Shown here piece after piece: positions 1-7,457 of a stretch of DNA of 15,667 bases. The stretch's first letter is position 1, and every line of letters starts with the position of its first letter. Under the pieces are notes generated by a model, which had not been told where the DNA came from, searched no databases, and was given only the letters and a program-made list of their open reading frames with translations. Source of the DNA: Patescibacteria group bacterium (lineage in GTDB: Bacteria > Patescibacteriota > Saccharimonadia > Saccharimonadales > CAIOMD01); NCBI GenBank assembly GCA_025453305.1, contig JALOQO010000028.1, positions 1-15,667 of the forward strand. The letters run 5' to 3'. A program made the translations under genes and the position numbers.

Positions 1-1407
1 TCCAAACCAAAACACCAAAAACCATCTAAACCCAAACACCCAATTCATAGTAATAAGCTAAGACTAACTATCTTTATAACCATCTTTGCTACTGTATCTG
101 TATTTGGTATAAGCTTTATAACCGGCAACCAACAACAAAGCGGAGTAGGTAACTCTCAAGCCTCTGCCATAGAACCAGCCGACATCAACAACGACAATAC
201 CGTAAATGTCCTAGACCTATCCTACATGTTAGGCAAATGGAAAACCACAGACACCCTGGCAGACTTAAACCAAGACGGCCTGGTTAATGTCCTAGACCTA
301 TCCAGGCTACTAGCTAAATGGGGGCCAGTAGCTACCCAACCGCCAGTTACCACAGACACTTCTTTTAGTTTTGTAACAATAACAGACACACAGGTGCAAA
401 CAATGGTTACCGGTGGAGTGTTTGATCAGCGAATGCGCTGGATAGCGAATAATAAAAACACAAAAGATATTAGATTTGTGGTGCAGGTTGGGGATTTGGT
501 TAATTGGGATAATTGTGGCCCCGAATCTCAAGAGACAGATCCGGCAACTGGTAAAAAACGGTGTAATGCTCAAATGCGCGCCAATCATGTTTATGTTGCT
601 GCGCCTAACTACGGTGACCATTGGCAATATGTAAATGCAGACAAAGGTTTAAAGATAATAGAGGCAGCAAATATACCCTGGATGTCTACTATTGGCAATC
701 ATGATACATCTGCTGTTGGCTGTGGCGACCTTAATTCACCAAACGGGGGTGGCTCAGCAATAACCGACTGTCGTTCAACTTACCCGCAGTGGGGTATACC
801 TAGCGATATTACTGTAAACCAAATGCTTAGAAATACCATAACTTGGAATAAGTTTTTCCCACAGAGTAGATATAAAAATGTAGATACTATTGGATTTTAT
901 GAATCTGGTAAAAGCGACAATAACTACCAGACATTAAGTGCGGGTGGTGTTAAATGGATGATTCTTAACATTGAACTATGGCCTAGGCAGGGGGCAATAG
1001 ATTGGGCAAAAAGCGTAGTCGCCAACCACCCTGATCATAATGTAATCGTTAACACTCATCATTATCTAAACGACGGAAACACTCTCTCTACAAGTAATGG
1101 TGGCTACGGAAATACTTCGCCACAATATTTATTTGATAATCTTATCAAACAGTACAGAAACATTAGATTTGTGTTTTCGGGGCACAGTGGATCTTTTGCT
1201 TTTAGAACAGACACCGGGGTTAACGGCAATAAAATATATTCAATTTTAGACCATATCAATGACCAGAACAACGACCACACCAGGGTACACGAGGTAGATA
1301 CCGCAAATAACACAGTATCGTCAAAATTAATAATTAACACAAACAACCCAACATTAACCTATAGTGGCCGTGATATTAATATTACAAATTTTGATTTTGT
1401 TAGATAA
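1..1407 (+). CDS. Membrane-anchored dockerin-like metallophosphoesterase (5' end outside window)
   Basis: The frame is open from base 1, so the gene starts upstream; 468 residues are visible. The order is a Lys/Pro-rich basic segment (residues 1-20), one membrane segment (about 21-42, signal anchor), two dockerin-like EF-hand loops (D61-N63-D65...D72 and D88-N90-D92...D99, each followed by a DLSxxLxKW helix), a Thr/Pro linker, then a calcineurin-like phosphoesterase domain from about 122. Its metal motifs are DTQ (129-131), GDLVN (164-168), GNHD (232-235), a His pair (353-354) and GHSG (394-397). The last motif lacks the second His of the usual GHxH, and the first has Gln instead of His. Family knowledge says such proteins are exported binuclear metal phosphoesterases; the substrate cannot be read. 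Dockerin-like repeats here probably act in surface attachment rather than in a cellulosome (inference). No terminator is seen before frr. Confidence 0.85.
   Translation, partial: SKPKHQKPSKPKHPIHSNKLRLTIFITIFATVSVFGISFITGNQQQSGVGNSQASAIEPADINNDNTVNVLDLSYMLGKWKTTDTLADLNQDGLVNVLDLSRLLAKWGPVATQPPVTTDTSFSFVTITDTQVQTMVTGGVFDQRMRWIANNKNTKDIRFVVQVGDLVNWDNCGPESQETDPATGKKRCNAQMRANHVYVAAPNYGDHWQYVNADKGLKIIEAANIPWMSTIGNHDTSAVGCGDLNSPNGGGSAITDCRSTYPQWGIPSDITVNQMLRNTITWNKFFPQSRYKNVDTIGFYESGKSDNNYQTLSAGGVKWMILNIELWPRQGAIDWAKSVVANHPDHNVIVNTHHYLNDGNTLSTSNGGYGNTSPQYLFDNLIKQYRNIRFVFSGHSGSFAFRTDTGVNGNKIYSILDHINDQNNDHTRVHEVDTANNTVSSKLIINTNNPTLTYSGRDINITNFDFVR
205..303 (+). repeat. Direct repeat encoding tandem dockerin-like calcium loops
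   Basis: An identical 18-base stretch occurs at 205-222 and 286-303, exactly 81 bases (27 codons) apart and in frame. It encodes NVLDLS, the end of the calcium loop and the start of the following helix in each dockerin half. Identity at the nucleotide level, including synonymous positions, suggests fairly recent duplication or gene conversion between the halves. Confidence 0.8.
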
Positions 1408-1452
1408 GGTTTACTATCGAGCAATTTTTTATAAACTAACAATAAATTAGGC

Positions 1453-1458
1453 TATAAT
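1453..1458 (+). promoter_or_regulatory. -10 box of the frr operon
   Basis: A perfect TATAAT lies here. Transcription would start near 1464-1466, which is the second of two closely spaced ATG codons (1465). No convincing -35 box is seen at the right spacing, and no TG extension. Confidence 0.55.
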
Positions 1459-1464
1459 ATGAAT

Positions 1465-2028
1465 ATGAATCCAAATATCACTATTCAAGATGTAAAAACG
1501 AAATTAACTGGTGCAATAACTCATTTTAACGATGAAATCAAAAAACTTCGTACCGGTAGGGCGCATCCAAGCATGCTAGATGGGGTTGTAGTGATGGCCT
1601 ACGGGTCTGCTATGCCCTTAAACCAGGTTAGCAATGTAACGGCTCCAGAAGCCCAGCTTTTACAAATTATGCCTTTTGACCCTAATAATATTCAGGCTAT
1701 ATCAGATGCCATAAGAAACGATCAGGGGTTGGGTTTAAACCCGTCGGATGACGGCCGTGTAGTTCGTATACCTATACCGCCCTTAACCACAGAAAGACGA
1801 CAGCAAATTGTTAAGCAGTTAAACGAAAAGATAGAAGAAACACATATTGCTTGCCGTAATATAAGGCACGAGGCCTTAAGCCAGGCAAAACAATCAAAAT
1901 CCAGCAAATTGATTAGCGAAGACGATTATGCACGGCTAGAAAAGCAAATAGATGAACTTATGGCAAAAACAAAGCAAGAGGTGGAGTCAACCGCTAAGAT
2001 TAAAGAACAAGAGATAATGACTGTTTAA
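1465..2028 (+). CDS. frr: Ribosome recycling factor
   Basis: This 187-residue protein splits post-termination ribosomes together with EF-G. It is full length for the family (about 185). The conserved LRTGRAHPSML segment lies near residues 28-38, and the three-helix core is visible as long charged helices at both ends (residues 5-30 and about 105-185), flanking the beta-rich second domain that carries RIPIPPLTTERR. Two ATGs compete: 1459 and 1465. The TATAAT at 1453-1458 directly abuts 1459, so a transcript from it would begin around 1465. I therefore prefer 1465 and a leaderless mRNA; starting at 1459 would add only Met-Asn. The stop overlaps the next gene by one base (TAATG), suggesting translational coupling. 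It heads a run with uppS and rseP, a widespread bacterial order. Confidence 0.95.
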   Translation: MNPNITIQDVKTKLTGAITHFNDEIKKLRTGRAHPSMLDGVVVMAYGSAMPLNQVSNVTAPEAQLLQIMPFDPNNIQAISDAIRNDQGLGLNPSDDGRVVRIPIPPLTTERRQQIVKQLNEKIEETHIACRNIRHEALSQAKQSKSSKLISEDDYARLEKQIDELMAKTKQEVESTAKIKEQEIMTV

Positions 2029-2360
2029 TGAAATTTAAAATAATTTCGTCTGCATTGATTTTTCTTTTTACACTTATTTCCGTAGCTTTACTTTGGGAAT
2101 ATCCTTTGATTCTAACTACAATCCTAATATTATTAAGCATAATTTTACTTACTATAGTTAGGGCTAGGTTAATAAAAAATTATTTTACATGCGCTTTTCT
2201 AGGGGCTTTCTCCGAGATAATAGCTATCAGGGCCAATACTTGGGAATATAATAGTCATCAGTTTCTCGGTATACCTATCTGGTTGCCGGTTCTTTGGGGT
2301 ATAGCAGGGGTTTGTTTTGTATTTATTGCAAGATTTTATAATGAAGTTGTTATAAAATAG
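2028..2360 (+). CDS. Small four-helix membrane protein of unknown function
   Basis: The product has 110 residues with four hydrophobic segments (about 5-23, 27-45, 52-68 and 84-102). I do not recognise the family. The second half holds an ordered set of polar and aromatic residues: E63, W72-x-Y74, G81-I-P83 and LWG at 89-91. The same E...Y...GxP...W order occurs in the CruF-like protein at 10577-11248, but the similarity is too short to claim homology. The start overlaps the frr stop by one base and uppS follows 6 bases after its stop, so it is almost certainly co-translated. It occupies the place near uppS where other bacteria carry cdsA, but it is far too short for CdsA and lacks its signature. 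Confidence 0.8.
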   Translation: MKFKIISSALIFLFTLISVALLWEYPLILTTILILLSIILLTIVRARLIKNYFTCAFLGAFSEIIAIRANTWEYNSHQFLGIPIWLPVLWGIAGVCFVFIARFYNEVVIK

Positions 2361-2366
2361 GTAGGT

Positions 2367-3059
2367 ATGTCAAAACAAAGCAATATAATCCCCAATCATG
2401 TTGGCATCATACTAGATGGTAACCGCAGGTGGGCAAAATCAAAAGGCTTAACCCCAATGGACGGACACAAGGCTGGGTTTGAGTCATTCAAGAAAGTTTC
2501 TGAAGCTGGTCTTGATAAGGGTATAAAATTTCTTAGTGCATTTGCATTTTCTACCGAAAATTGGCAAAGATCTAAAGACGAAGTATCTTTTTTAATGAGC
2601 TTCATACAGTTTGTAATGAAAAAATACATCAATGAACTACAAGAAAAAAACATTAGATTTATATGGCTTGGTAGCGAAGACGGTTTGAGTAAGAAAATCA
2701 TAAATCAATTAAGAAGAGCCGAAGATTTGTCTAAAAATAACACTAGAGCTACTTTTTGTTTGTGTTTTAACTATGGCGGTTATCAAGAGATTGTTGATGG
2801 TGCCAATAAGTTGCTTAATAATAATCAGGCTATAACTGCAGAAAATCTAGGTAGTGCGATTTACGGTGGTAACGAAGTCCCACCGGTAGATTTATTAATT
2901 CGTACATCTGGCGAGGAGAGAATTAGCAATTTCATGCTTTGGCGGGTAGCTTATAGCGAACTTTATTTTAGTAATAAATTATGGCCAGATTTTACACCAC
3001 AAGACTTAGATGTTGCGCTAAATGAATATGCTCATAGGCAAAGGAGATTTGGCGCTTAA
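2367..3059 (+). CDS. uppS: Isoprenyl transferase (undecaprenyl diphosphate synthase)
   Basis: This cis-prenyltransferase extends farnesyl diphosphate with isopentenyl diphosphate to the C55 lipid carrier used for peptidoglycan and surface polymers. At 230 residues it is slightly short for the family (about 240-250) but complete. The signature loop with catalytic Asp is D17-G-N-R-R-W-A; FSTENW follows near residue 62, and RTSGEERISNF starts at R179, ahead of the AYSELYF segment. The C-terminal RRFG tail is present. It lies 6 bases after the preceding stop and overlaps rseP by one base (TAATG). In a reduced genome this indicates retained peptidoglycan lipid-carrier synthesis. Its substrates could in principle be scavenged, since no other isoprenoid gene is in the window. 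Confidence 0.95.
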   Translation: MSKQSNIIPNHVGIILDGNRRWAKSKGLTPMDGHKAGFESFKKVSEAGLDKGIKFLSAFAFSTENWQRSKDEVSFLMSFIQFVMKKYINELQEKNIRFIWLGSEDGLSKKIINQLRRAEDLSKNNTRATFCLCFNYGGYQEIVDGANKLLNNNQAITAENLGSAIYGGNEVPPVDLLIRTSGEERISNFMLWRVAYSELYFSNKLWPDFTPQDLDVALNEYAHRQRRFGA

Positions 3060-4273
3060 TGTGGTTAGTTGTACTTGGAATAGTTTTATTTATTTTATTA
3101 ATTATCCTGCACGAATATGGCCATTTTTTAGTAGCAAAACGCAACGGCGTAGATGTAGAAGAGTTCGGTGTAGGTTTCCCTCCAAAAATATACGGCAGAA
3201 AACTGGGCAAGGGAATTTTTGAGGGTTATTACACTGTTAATTTGTTGCCGCTGGGTGGATTTGTTCGCTTAAAAGGTGAACACGATGCTGATAAAGCCAA
3301 AGGATCGTTTGGCTCTGTGGGCACAAAGGCAAAATTGAGAATAATGCTTGCCGGTGTAGCGGTAAACTTTGTAGCGGCTCTGGTTGTGTTTACAATACTA
3401 GCTTGGATAGGTATGCCCCAGGTGGTGCCGAATCAGTTCACCGTTCCTAGTGACACCAAGGTGTTACGGGACGATTTTATTACCGGTCTAGTCGTATCAG
3501 ATTCGCCAGCTTATAAATCGGGGTTAACAAGCGGAGACATAATTCGAACATTTGGTCCTAATACTATTTACACCCAAGAAGATATTCGAACTGCTGCAGA
3601 GCAAAATGCCGGTCAAATCGTTGAAATAACCTACGAAAGAAATGGCGAACTTAAAACAACTATGTCTACGATTAACACTACCGAACAAGCAATGCAAGCA
3701 GGTGAAAAGCTGGCTAATGAAGCTAAGGCCAAAGGTAGAATAAGCGAGGTAAATCAACAAACTATAGAAGATTATGCTAGTTATTTTGGTCTAGCCGGTA
3801 CAAGGTATCAATTAAATCAATCCACTTGGTCGGCCCCGGTAGTGGCGGTTGGTTTATCTGGCCAATTTAGCTGGTTAACGCTAAAGGCAGTTGGTACAGC
3901 ACTTGCGAATTTAGCTAAGGCATTTGTTGGATTAATCACCCTAAATGCTAACGAAGCAAAACAAGATGCCGCCAAAGCAGGTGAAAATGTCGCTGGCCCG
4001 GTAGGAATATTTGCTATTTTACAGCAAGGTTCGGATTTAGGTTTTCAGTTTGTACTATTTGTTGTTGGTGTATTAAGTTTGACTTTGGCAATAATGAATG
4101 CATTACCAATACCCGCCTTAGACGGTGGTAGGGCATTTGTGATGCTTACTTTTAGGGCTTTAAAAAAACCGCTATCTGCAGACTTAGAAGATCGCATACA
4201 CGGCACCGGTTTTGCAATTTTAATGTTACTATTTGTGGTAATTGTAATTGTTGATGTTAATCGGTTTTACTAA
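3059..4273 (+). CDS. rseP: RIP site-2 metalloprotease (RseP, M50 family)
   Basis: This polytopic zinc protease cleaves transmembrane substrates inside the membrane, typically anti-sigma factors or leftover signal peptides. The catalytic HEYGH motif (H18, E19, H22) lies in the first membrane helix, and the second zinc-ligand motif, ALPIPALDGGR, has its Asp at residue 355 in a later helix. One PDZ domain lies between (about residues 125-205), with the carboxylate-binding region around FITGLVVSDSPAYKSG. Residues 210-260 are an extra charged, Ala/Lys/Glu-rich segment before the next hydrophobic stretch. The length (404) fits the family. It overlaps uppS and the following CPBP gene by one base each, so the three are probably made together. 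No rseA/rpoE partner is in the window. Confidence 0.93.
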   Translation: MWLVVLGIVLFILLIILHEYGHFLVAKRNGVDVEEFGVGFPPKIYGRKLGKGIFEGYYTVNLLPLGGFVRLKGEHDADKAKGSFGSVGTKAKLRIMLAGVAVNFVAALVVFTILAWIGMPQVVPNQFTVPSDTKVLRDDFITGLVVSDSPAYKSGLTSGDIIRTFGPNTIYTQEDIRTAAEQNAGQIVEITYERNGELKTTMSTINTTEQAMQAGEKLANEAKAKGRISEVNQQTIEDYASYFGLAGTRYQLNQSTWSAPVVAVGLSGQFSWLTLKAVGTALANLAKAFVGLITLNANEAKQDAAKAGENVAGPVGIFAILQQGSDLGFQFVLFVVGVLSLTLAIMNALPIPALDGGRAFVMLTFRALKKPLSADLEDRIHGTGFAILMLLFVVIVIVDVNRFY

Positions 4274-5175
4274 TGAAACAACTCGCCCCTTCTAAGAAAG
4301 AAGTTATTGTTAATAATACACAACATAATAAGAATTTTATTAGTTGGTCGGCTAGTTCAGCTATAGTAGTAGGTTTAGTAGCCTATTTATTTTCTCAAAT
4401 AAGTATTATTATTGCGCTAGTTCTAATTTCGTTATTTACAGGCGATAGTAGCCTAAACGACGATTTTATAAATCAGCCATGGGTGAGTTTGGTTTTAACC
4501 GGTGTTGGTGCATTGGTTGTATTATTAATACTAAGCTTATATTTAAAATATAAAAAATTAAACTACACCGTCTTGGGTTTGGGTAAAATATCTCAAGCAA
4601 AATTTTGGATGGTGCCACTAGTGTTTATTGTGTATATGGCTACTACAGCTATGGTTATCGGCCTTACCAGTCTTATATTTACAAGTTTTGATGTAGAACA
4701 AGAGCAAGTTGTGGGCTACGACGGCGCAGCGGGCTGGCAATTAGTATTGGCATTTATTGGGTTAGTAATCATACCACCTTTTGCAGAAGAGCTGATGTTC
4801 AGGGGCTTTATATATCAAGGATTAAAAAACAACTGGAAAAATCTTGCGGTTGTTATAGCGGGTCTTGTTGTTAGCCCATTGTTGTTAGTATTGGTAGGGC
4901 CAGTGGCTGGGTCGGTATTTGGATTAGGTACGATAATTAGTTTATTGCTAGCAAAAATGAAACCAATTTATGGCGCAGCTTTTTTTACCAGTATGTTATT
5001 TGGGCTGGTGCATTTACAGTGGAATGTAGCAATTGATACATTTATTTTATCTTTTTTCTTGATATGGATATTTGAAAAAACAGATAATCTTTGGGGCAGT
5101 ATTGCGCTGCATGCTTTAAAAAATGGCCTAGCTTTTAGCTTGCTGTTTTTGTTTAAAGACATAATTTCGTTATAA
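4273..5175 (+). CDS. CPBP family intramembrane metalloprotease (Abi/Rce1-like)
   Basis: A 300-residue membrane protein with about eight hydrophobic segments. All three CPBP motifs are present: EELMFR (E172, E173, R177), F-x-x-x-H ending at H247, and H280-x-x-x-N284. Known members include prenyl-protein endopeptidase Rce1 and proteins linked to bacteriocin immunity and signal processing. About 70 residues separate the first and second motifs, more than I expect for the family; the extra part is an almost wholly hydrophobic Gly/Val/Leu stretch that could form an additional hairpin. It follows rseP with a one-base overlap, so two intramembrane proteases are co-translated. The substrate is unknown. 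No clear terminator follows; the proS promoter lies in the 59-base gap. Confidence 0.9.
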   Translation: MKQLAPSKKEVIVNNTQHNKNFISWSASSAIVVGLVAYLFSQISIIIALVLISLFTGDSSLNDDFINQPWVSLVLTGVGALVVLLILSLYLKYKKLNYTVLGLGKISQAKFWMVPLVFIVYMATTAMVIGLTSLIFTSFDVEQEQVVGYDGAAGWQLVLAFIGLVIIPPFAEELMFRGFIYQGLKNNWKNLAVVIAGLVVSPLLLVLVGPVAGSVFGLGTIISLLLAKMKPIYGAAFFTSMLFGLVHLQWNVAIDTFILSFFLIWIFEKTDNLWGSIALHALKNGLAFSLLFLFKDIISL

Positions 5176-5200
5176 AGTTTAGCGAGTACCGATTATCTAC

Positions 5201-5209
5201 TGTTACAAT
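5201..5209 (+). promoter_or_regulatory. Extended -10 promoter of proS
   Basis: TG-T-TACAAT forms an extended -10 element. Transcription would start near 5215, leaving a 5' leader of about 20 bases with AAAAGAGAA upstream of the ATG at 5235. A -35 box is not apparent. Confidence 0.5.
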
Positions 5210-5234
5210 ATATAGGTACTAAAAGAGAATATTT

Positions 5235-6941
5235 ATGAAAGTATCCAAATTATTTACCAAAACAAGTAAAACCTACCCAGCAGACGAAGCGGCAAAGAAT
5301 GCTCAATTACTAATTCAGGCGGGTTTTGTTCACAAAGAAATGGCCGGTGTCTATGCTTATTTGCCCCTAGGCTGGAAAGTTATAGAAAAAATTAAGCAAA
5401 TAATCCGCGAGGAAATGGACGCCACTGGTAGCCAAGAGCTTATGATGACCGTTTTACAGCCGCAAGATATCTGGGAAAAGTCTAATAGATGGGATGATAA
5501 GATTGTAGACAATTGGTTTAAGACTAAGCTATTAAACGGTACCGAACTAGGCGTTGGCTTAACTCACGAAGAGCCAATAGTAGATGCCGCCAAAGCTTAT
5601 ATTTCTTCTCATAAAGATTTACCAGTAAGTGTTTATCAAATAGGCAATAAGTTCAGAAACGAAAAACGGGCAAAATCGGGGTTACTAAGGGGTCGTGAAT
5701 TTATTATGAAAGATGCCTATACTTTTGCCCGAGATCAAGACCAGCACCAACAAGTTTATGAGCAATTAGCAGAAGCCTATCACAAGGTTTATCAAAGGCT
5801 TGGATTGGGTGATTGTACATATCGGGTTAAGGCCGATGGCGGTATATTTACCAAGCGCTATAGTGACGAATTTCAAACTAAAAGCTCTATAGGCGAGGAT
5901 TTGGTTTTTCGTGTGCCCGAAACTGATCAATATTTTAATTCAGAAATAGCGCCATGTAGAGCTCCGCAAAATCAACAGACTACCCAATTATTACCTATGG
6001 AAGAACGAAAAACCCCAGGAGTAACCGGTGTAGAACAACTTTCTAAAGAACTAAATGTACCGGTAGAATTAACTGTTAAAACAATGATATATGTTATCGA
6101 TGGTAAAGTAACCGCGGTTGCGGTAAGGGGTGATTACGAGGTTAACGAAATTAAACTAAGAATGGCCCTGGACGCAACCCAGGTGCAACTAGCCGATGAA
6201 TCAACTGTCCAAAAAACAACCGGTTCGGTGGTTGGCTATGCTGGCTTAATTGGACTATCGTCAGATATTCAGATTGTAGCAGACGATTCAATAGAAAATC
6301 TTGTTAACTTTGAACTAGGAGCAAATAAAACAGACTATCATAATGTCAATGTTAATTGGGTTAGAGATATTGCCAGTCCAGACAAATTCTACGATGTTAA
6401 ACAGGCTAAAGAAGGCGATATACACCCAGAATCAGGCAGGGTATATGAAACTTTTAGGGCCGTAGAGGTTGGTAATATTTTCCCATTAGAGACTAAGTAC
6501 ACAGACGCCCTAGACTTATATTATACAGACGAATCAGGCAACCAAAAACAATTAATTATGGGATGTTACGGTATAGGGGTAAGCCGATTAATGGGTGTCT
6601 TGGCCGAGCATTTTGCCGATGAAAAGGGGCTTGTCTGGCCAGAAGCCGTTGCTCCTTATAGGGTATATATTGTTCAGATCGGCGATAATCAAGAGGTAAC
6701 TGGGGCGGCTAGTGATTTATACGAAATTTTAAATAAATCCAATGTCGAGGTTCTTTGGGACGATCGGCCAAAAGCCCGGCCCGGCGAAAAGTTTGCCGAT
6801 GCCGATTTATATGGTATCCCTTATAGAATAGTAGTTAGCAGTAAAACTATAGATAGTGGTGAGTATGAGGTTAAAAAACGAACCTCTAGCGAATTATTAA
6901 TGCTAACAAAAGACCAAATTGTCAATATGTTTACAAGCTAG
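5235..6941 (+). CDS. proS: Prolyl-tRNA synthetase, bacterial type with editing domain
   Basis: A class II synthetase charging tRNA-Pro. The 568-residue length matches the bacterial form that carries a YbaK-like insertion domain for removing misacylated alanine. Motif 1 lies around YAYLPLGWKVIEKI; the Pro-site THEEP follows; motif 2 begins FRNE and continues through GLLRGREF; the insertion domain spans about residues 225-380, with VELTVKTMIYVIDG containing the expected editing-site Lys; motif 3 is GCYGIGVSRLMG; the anticodon-binding domain follows with WDDRPKARPGEKFADADLYG. Nothing essential appears missing. It has its own extended -10 promoter and a leader with a purine-rich ribosome site. 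The promoter of the next gene overlaps its final codons. Confidence 0.97.
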   Translation: MKVSKLFTKTSKTYPADEAAKNAQLLIQAGFVHKEMAGVYAYLPLGWKVIEKIKQIIREEMDATGSQELMMTVLQPQDIWEKSNRWDDKIVDNWFKTKLLNGTELGVGLTHEEPIVDAAKAYISSHKDLPVSVYQIGNKFRNEKRAKSGLLRGREFIMKDAYTFARDQDQHQQVYEQLAEAYHKVYQRLGLGDCTYRVKADGGIFTKRYSDEFQTKSSIGEDLVFRVPETDQYFNSEIAPCRAPQNQQTTQLLPMEERKTPGVTGVEQLSKELNVPVELTVKTMIYVIDGKVTAVAVRGDYEVNEIKLRMALDATQVQLADESTVQKTTGSVVGYAGLIGLSSDIQIVADDSIENLVNFELGANKTDYHNVNVNWVRDIASPDKFYDVKQAKEGDIHPESGRVYETFRAVEVGNIFPLETKYTDALDLYYTDESGNQKQLIMGCYGIGVSRLMGVLAEHFADEKGLVWPEAVAPYRVYIVQIGDNQEVTGAASDLYEILNKSNVEVLWDDRPKARPGEKFADADLYGIPYRIVVSSKTIDSGEYEVKKRTSSELLMLTKDQIVNMFTS

Positions 6942-6957
6942 TATGTTATGCTATACT
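6930..6957 (+). promoter_or_regulatory. greA promoter
   Basis: TTTACA (6930-6935) and TATACT (6952-6957) are separated by 16 bases, with TG at 6949-6950 giving an extended -10. The -35 sits inside the last codons of proS. Transcription would start near 6964, leaving a leader of about 59 bases that ends with an AGAGGAG site (7004-7010), 12 bases before the ATG. Confidence 0.6.
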
Positions 6958-7022
6958 ACTACGGCTATCGTGTGACAATTTGATAAAAACATAGCGACAT
7001 TACAGAGGAGAATATATAATTA

Positions 7023-7403
7023 ATGAACAAATCATATAAATTAACACAAGCTGGTATAGACGAGCTTAAGGCCGAGCTAGAATCACTTATTGCTCAAAGA
7101 CCAGAGATTACCGACAGGATTAAGTCTGCTCGCGAAATGGGTGATTTAAGCGAAAATGCCGAGTACGCTAGCGCTAGAACCGAACAAGACCGTAACGAGA
7201 ATCGTATAAAAGAGATTGATTATATCCTAAAGAACACCGAGGTTATAAGGTTAGTAGGTACGGTAGAGGCTGATCCGGTTGCTGGTAAAATAAGCGATGA
7301 GTCACCAATCGGCAAGGTTTTAATCGGCAAGTCTGTAGGCGATATTGTAGAGATTGCCACACCGGCTGAATCTACAAACTACACCATAGTGACTATTCAG
7401 TAA
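7023..7403 (+). CDS. greA: Transcript cleavage factor GreA, shortened in the C-terminal domain
   Basis: GreA inserts its coiled coil into the RNA polymerase secondary channel and stimulates cleavage of backtracked RNA. The N-terminal coiled coil is intact (residues 1-75), with the tip acidic residues D41 and E44 in AREMGDLSENAEY at the same numbers as in E. coli GreA. The product is only 126 residues, against about 155-160 usually. After NTEVIRL (71-77) it jumps directly to VGTVEADP, so about 30 residues that normally form the first strands of the FKBP-like domain are absent. The rest of the domain (KISDESPIGKVLIGK onward) is normal. No frameshift or stop marks the joint. It could be a true compact form or an assembly deletion. 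The gene has its own promoter and an AGAGGAG ribosome site. Confidence 0.9.
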   Translation: MNKSYKLTQAGIDELKAELESLIAQRPEITDRIKSAREMGDLSENAEYASARTEQDRNENRIKEIDYILKNTEVIRLVGTVEADPVAGKISDESPIGKVLIGKSVGDIVEIATPAESTNYTIVTIQ

Positions 7404-7457
7404 ATACTGATCAGTAAGTCCCAATTTAAACTATTCATTTAATATTTAGGTATAATA

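Noticed and set aside
181..318. Dockerin domain as evidence of a cellulosome
   Set aside because: The module is N-terminal beside a membrane anchor and fused to a phosphoesterase; there is no cohesin, glycoside hydrolase or scaffoldin in the window.
6964..7003. Hairpin or riboswitch in the greA leader
   Set aside because: Only a 5-bp pairing with a long loop could be found; no recognised riboswitch core.
7405..7416. 12-base palindrome after greA as a terminator or operator
   Set aside because: It has no loop and no following T-run, so it is not a terminator; a single self-complementary site of this size may be chance, and no regulator gene is nearby.
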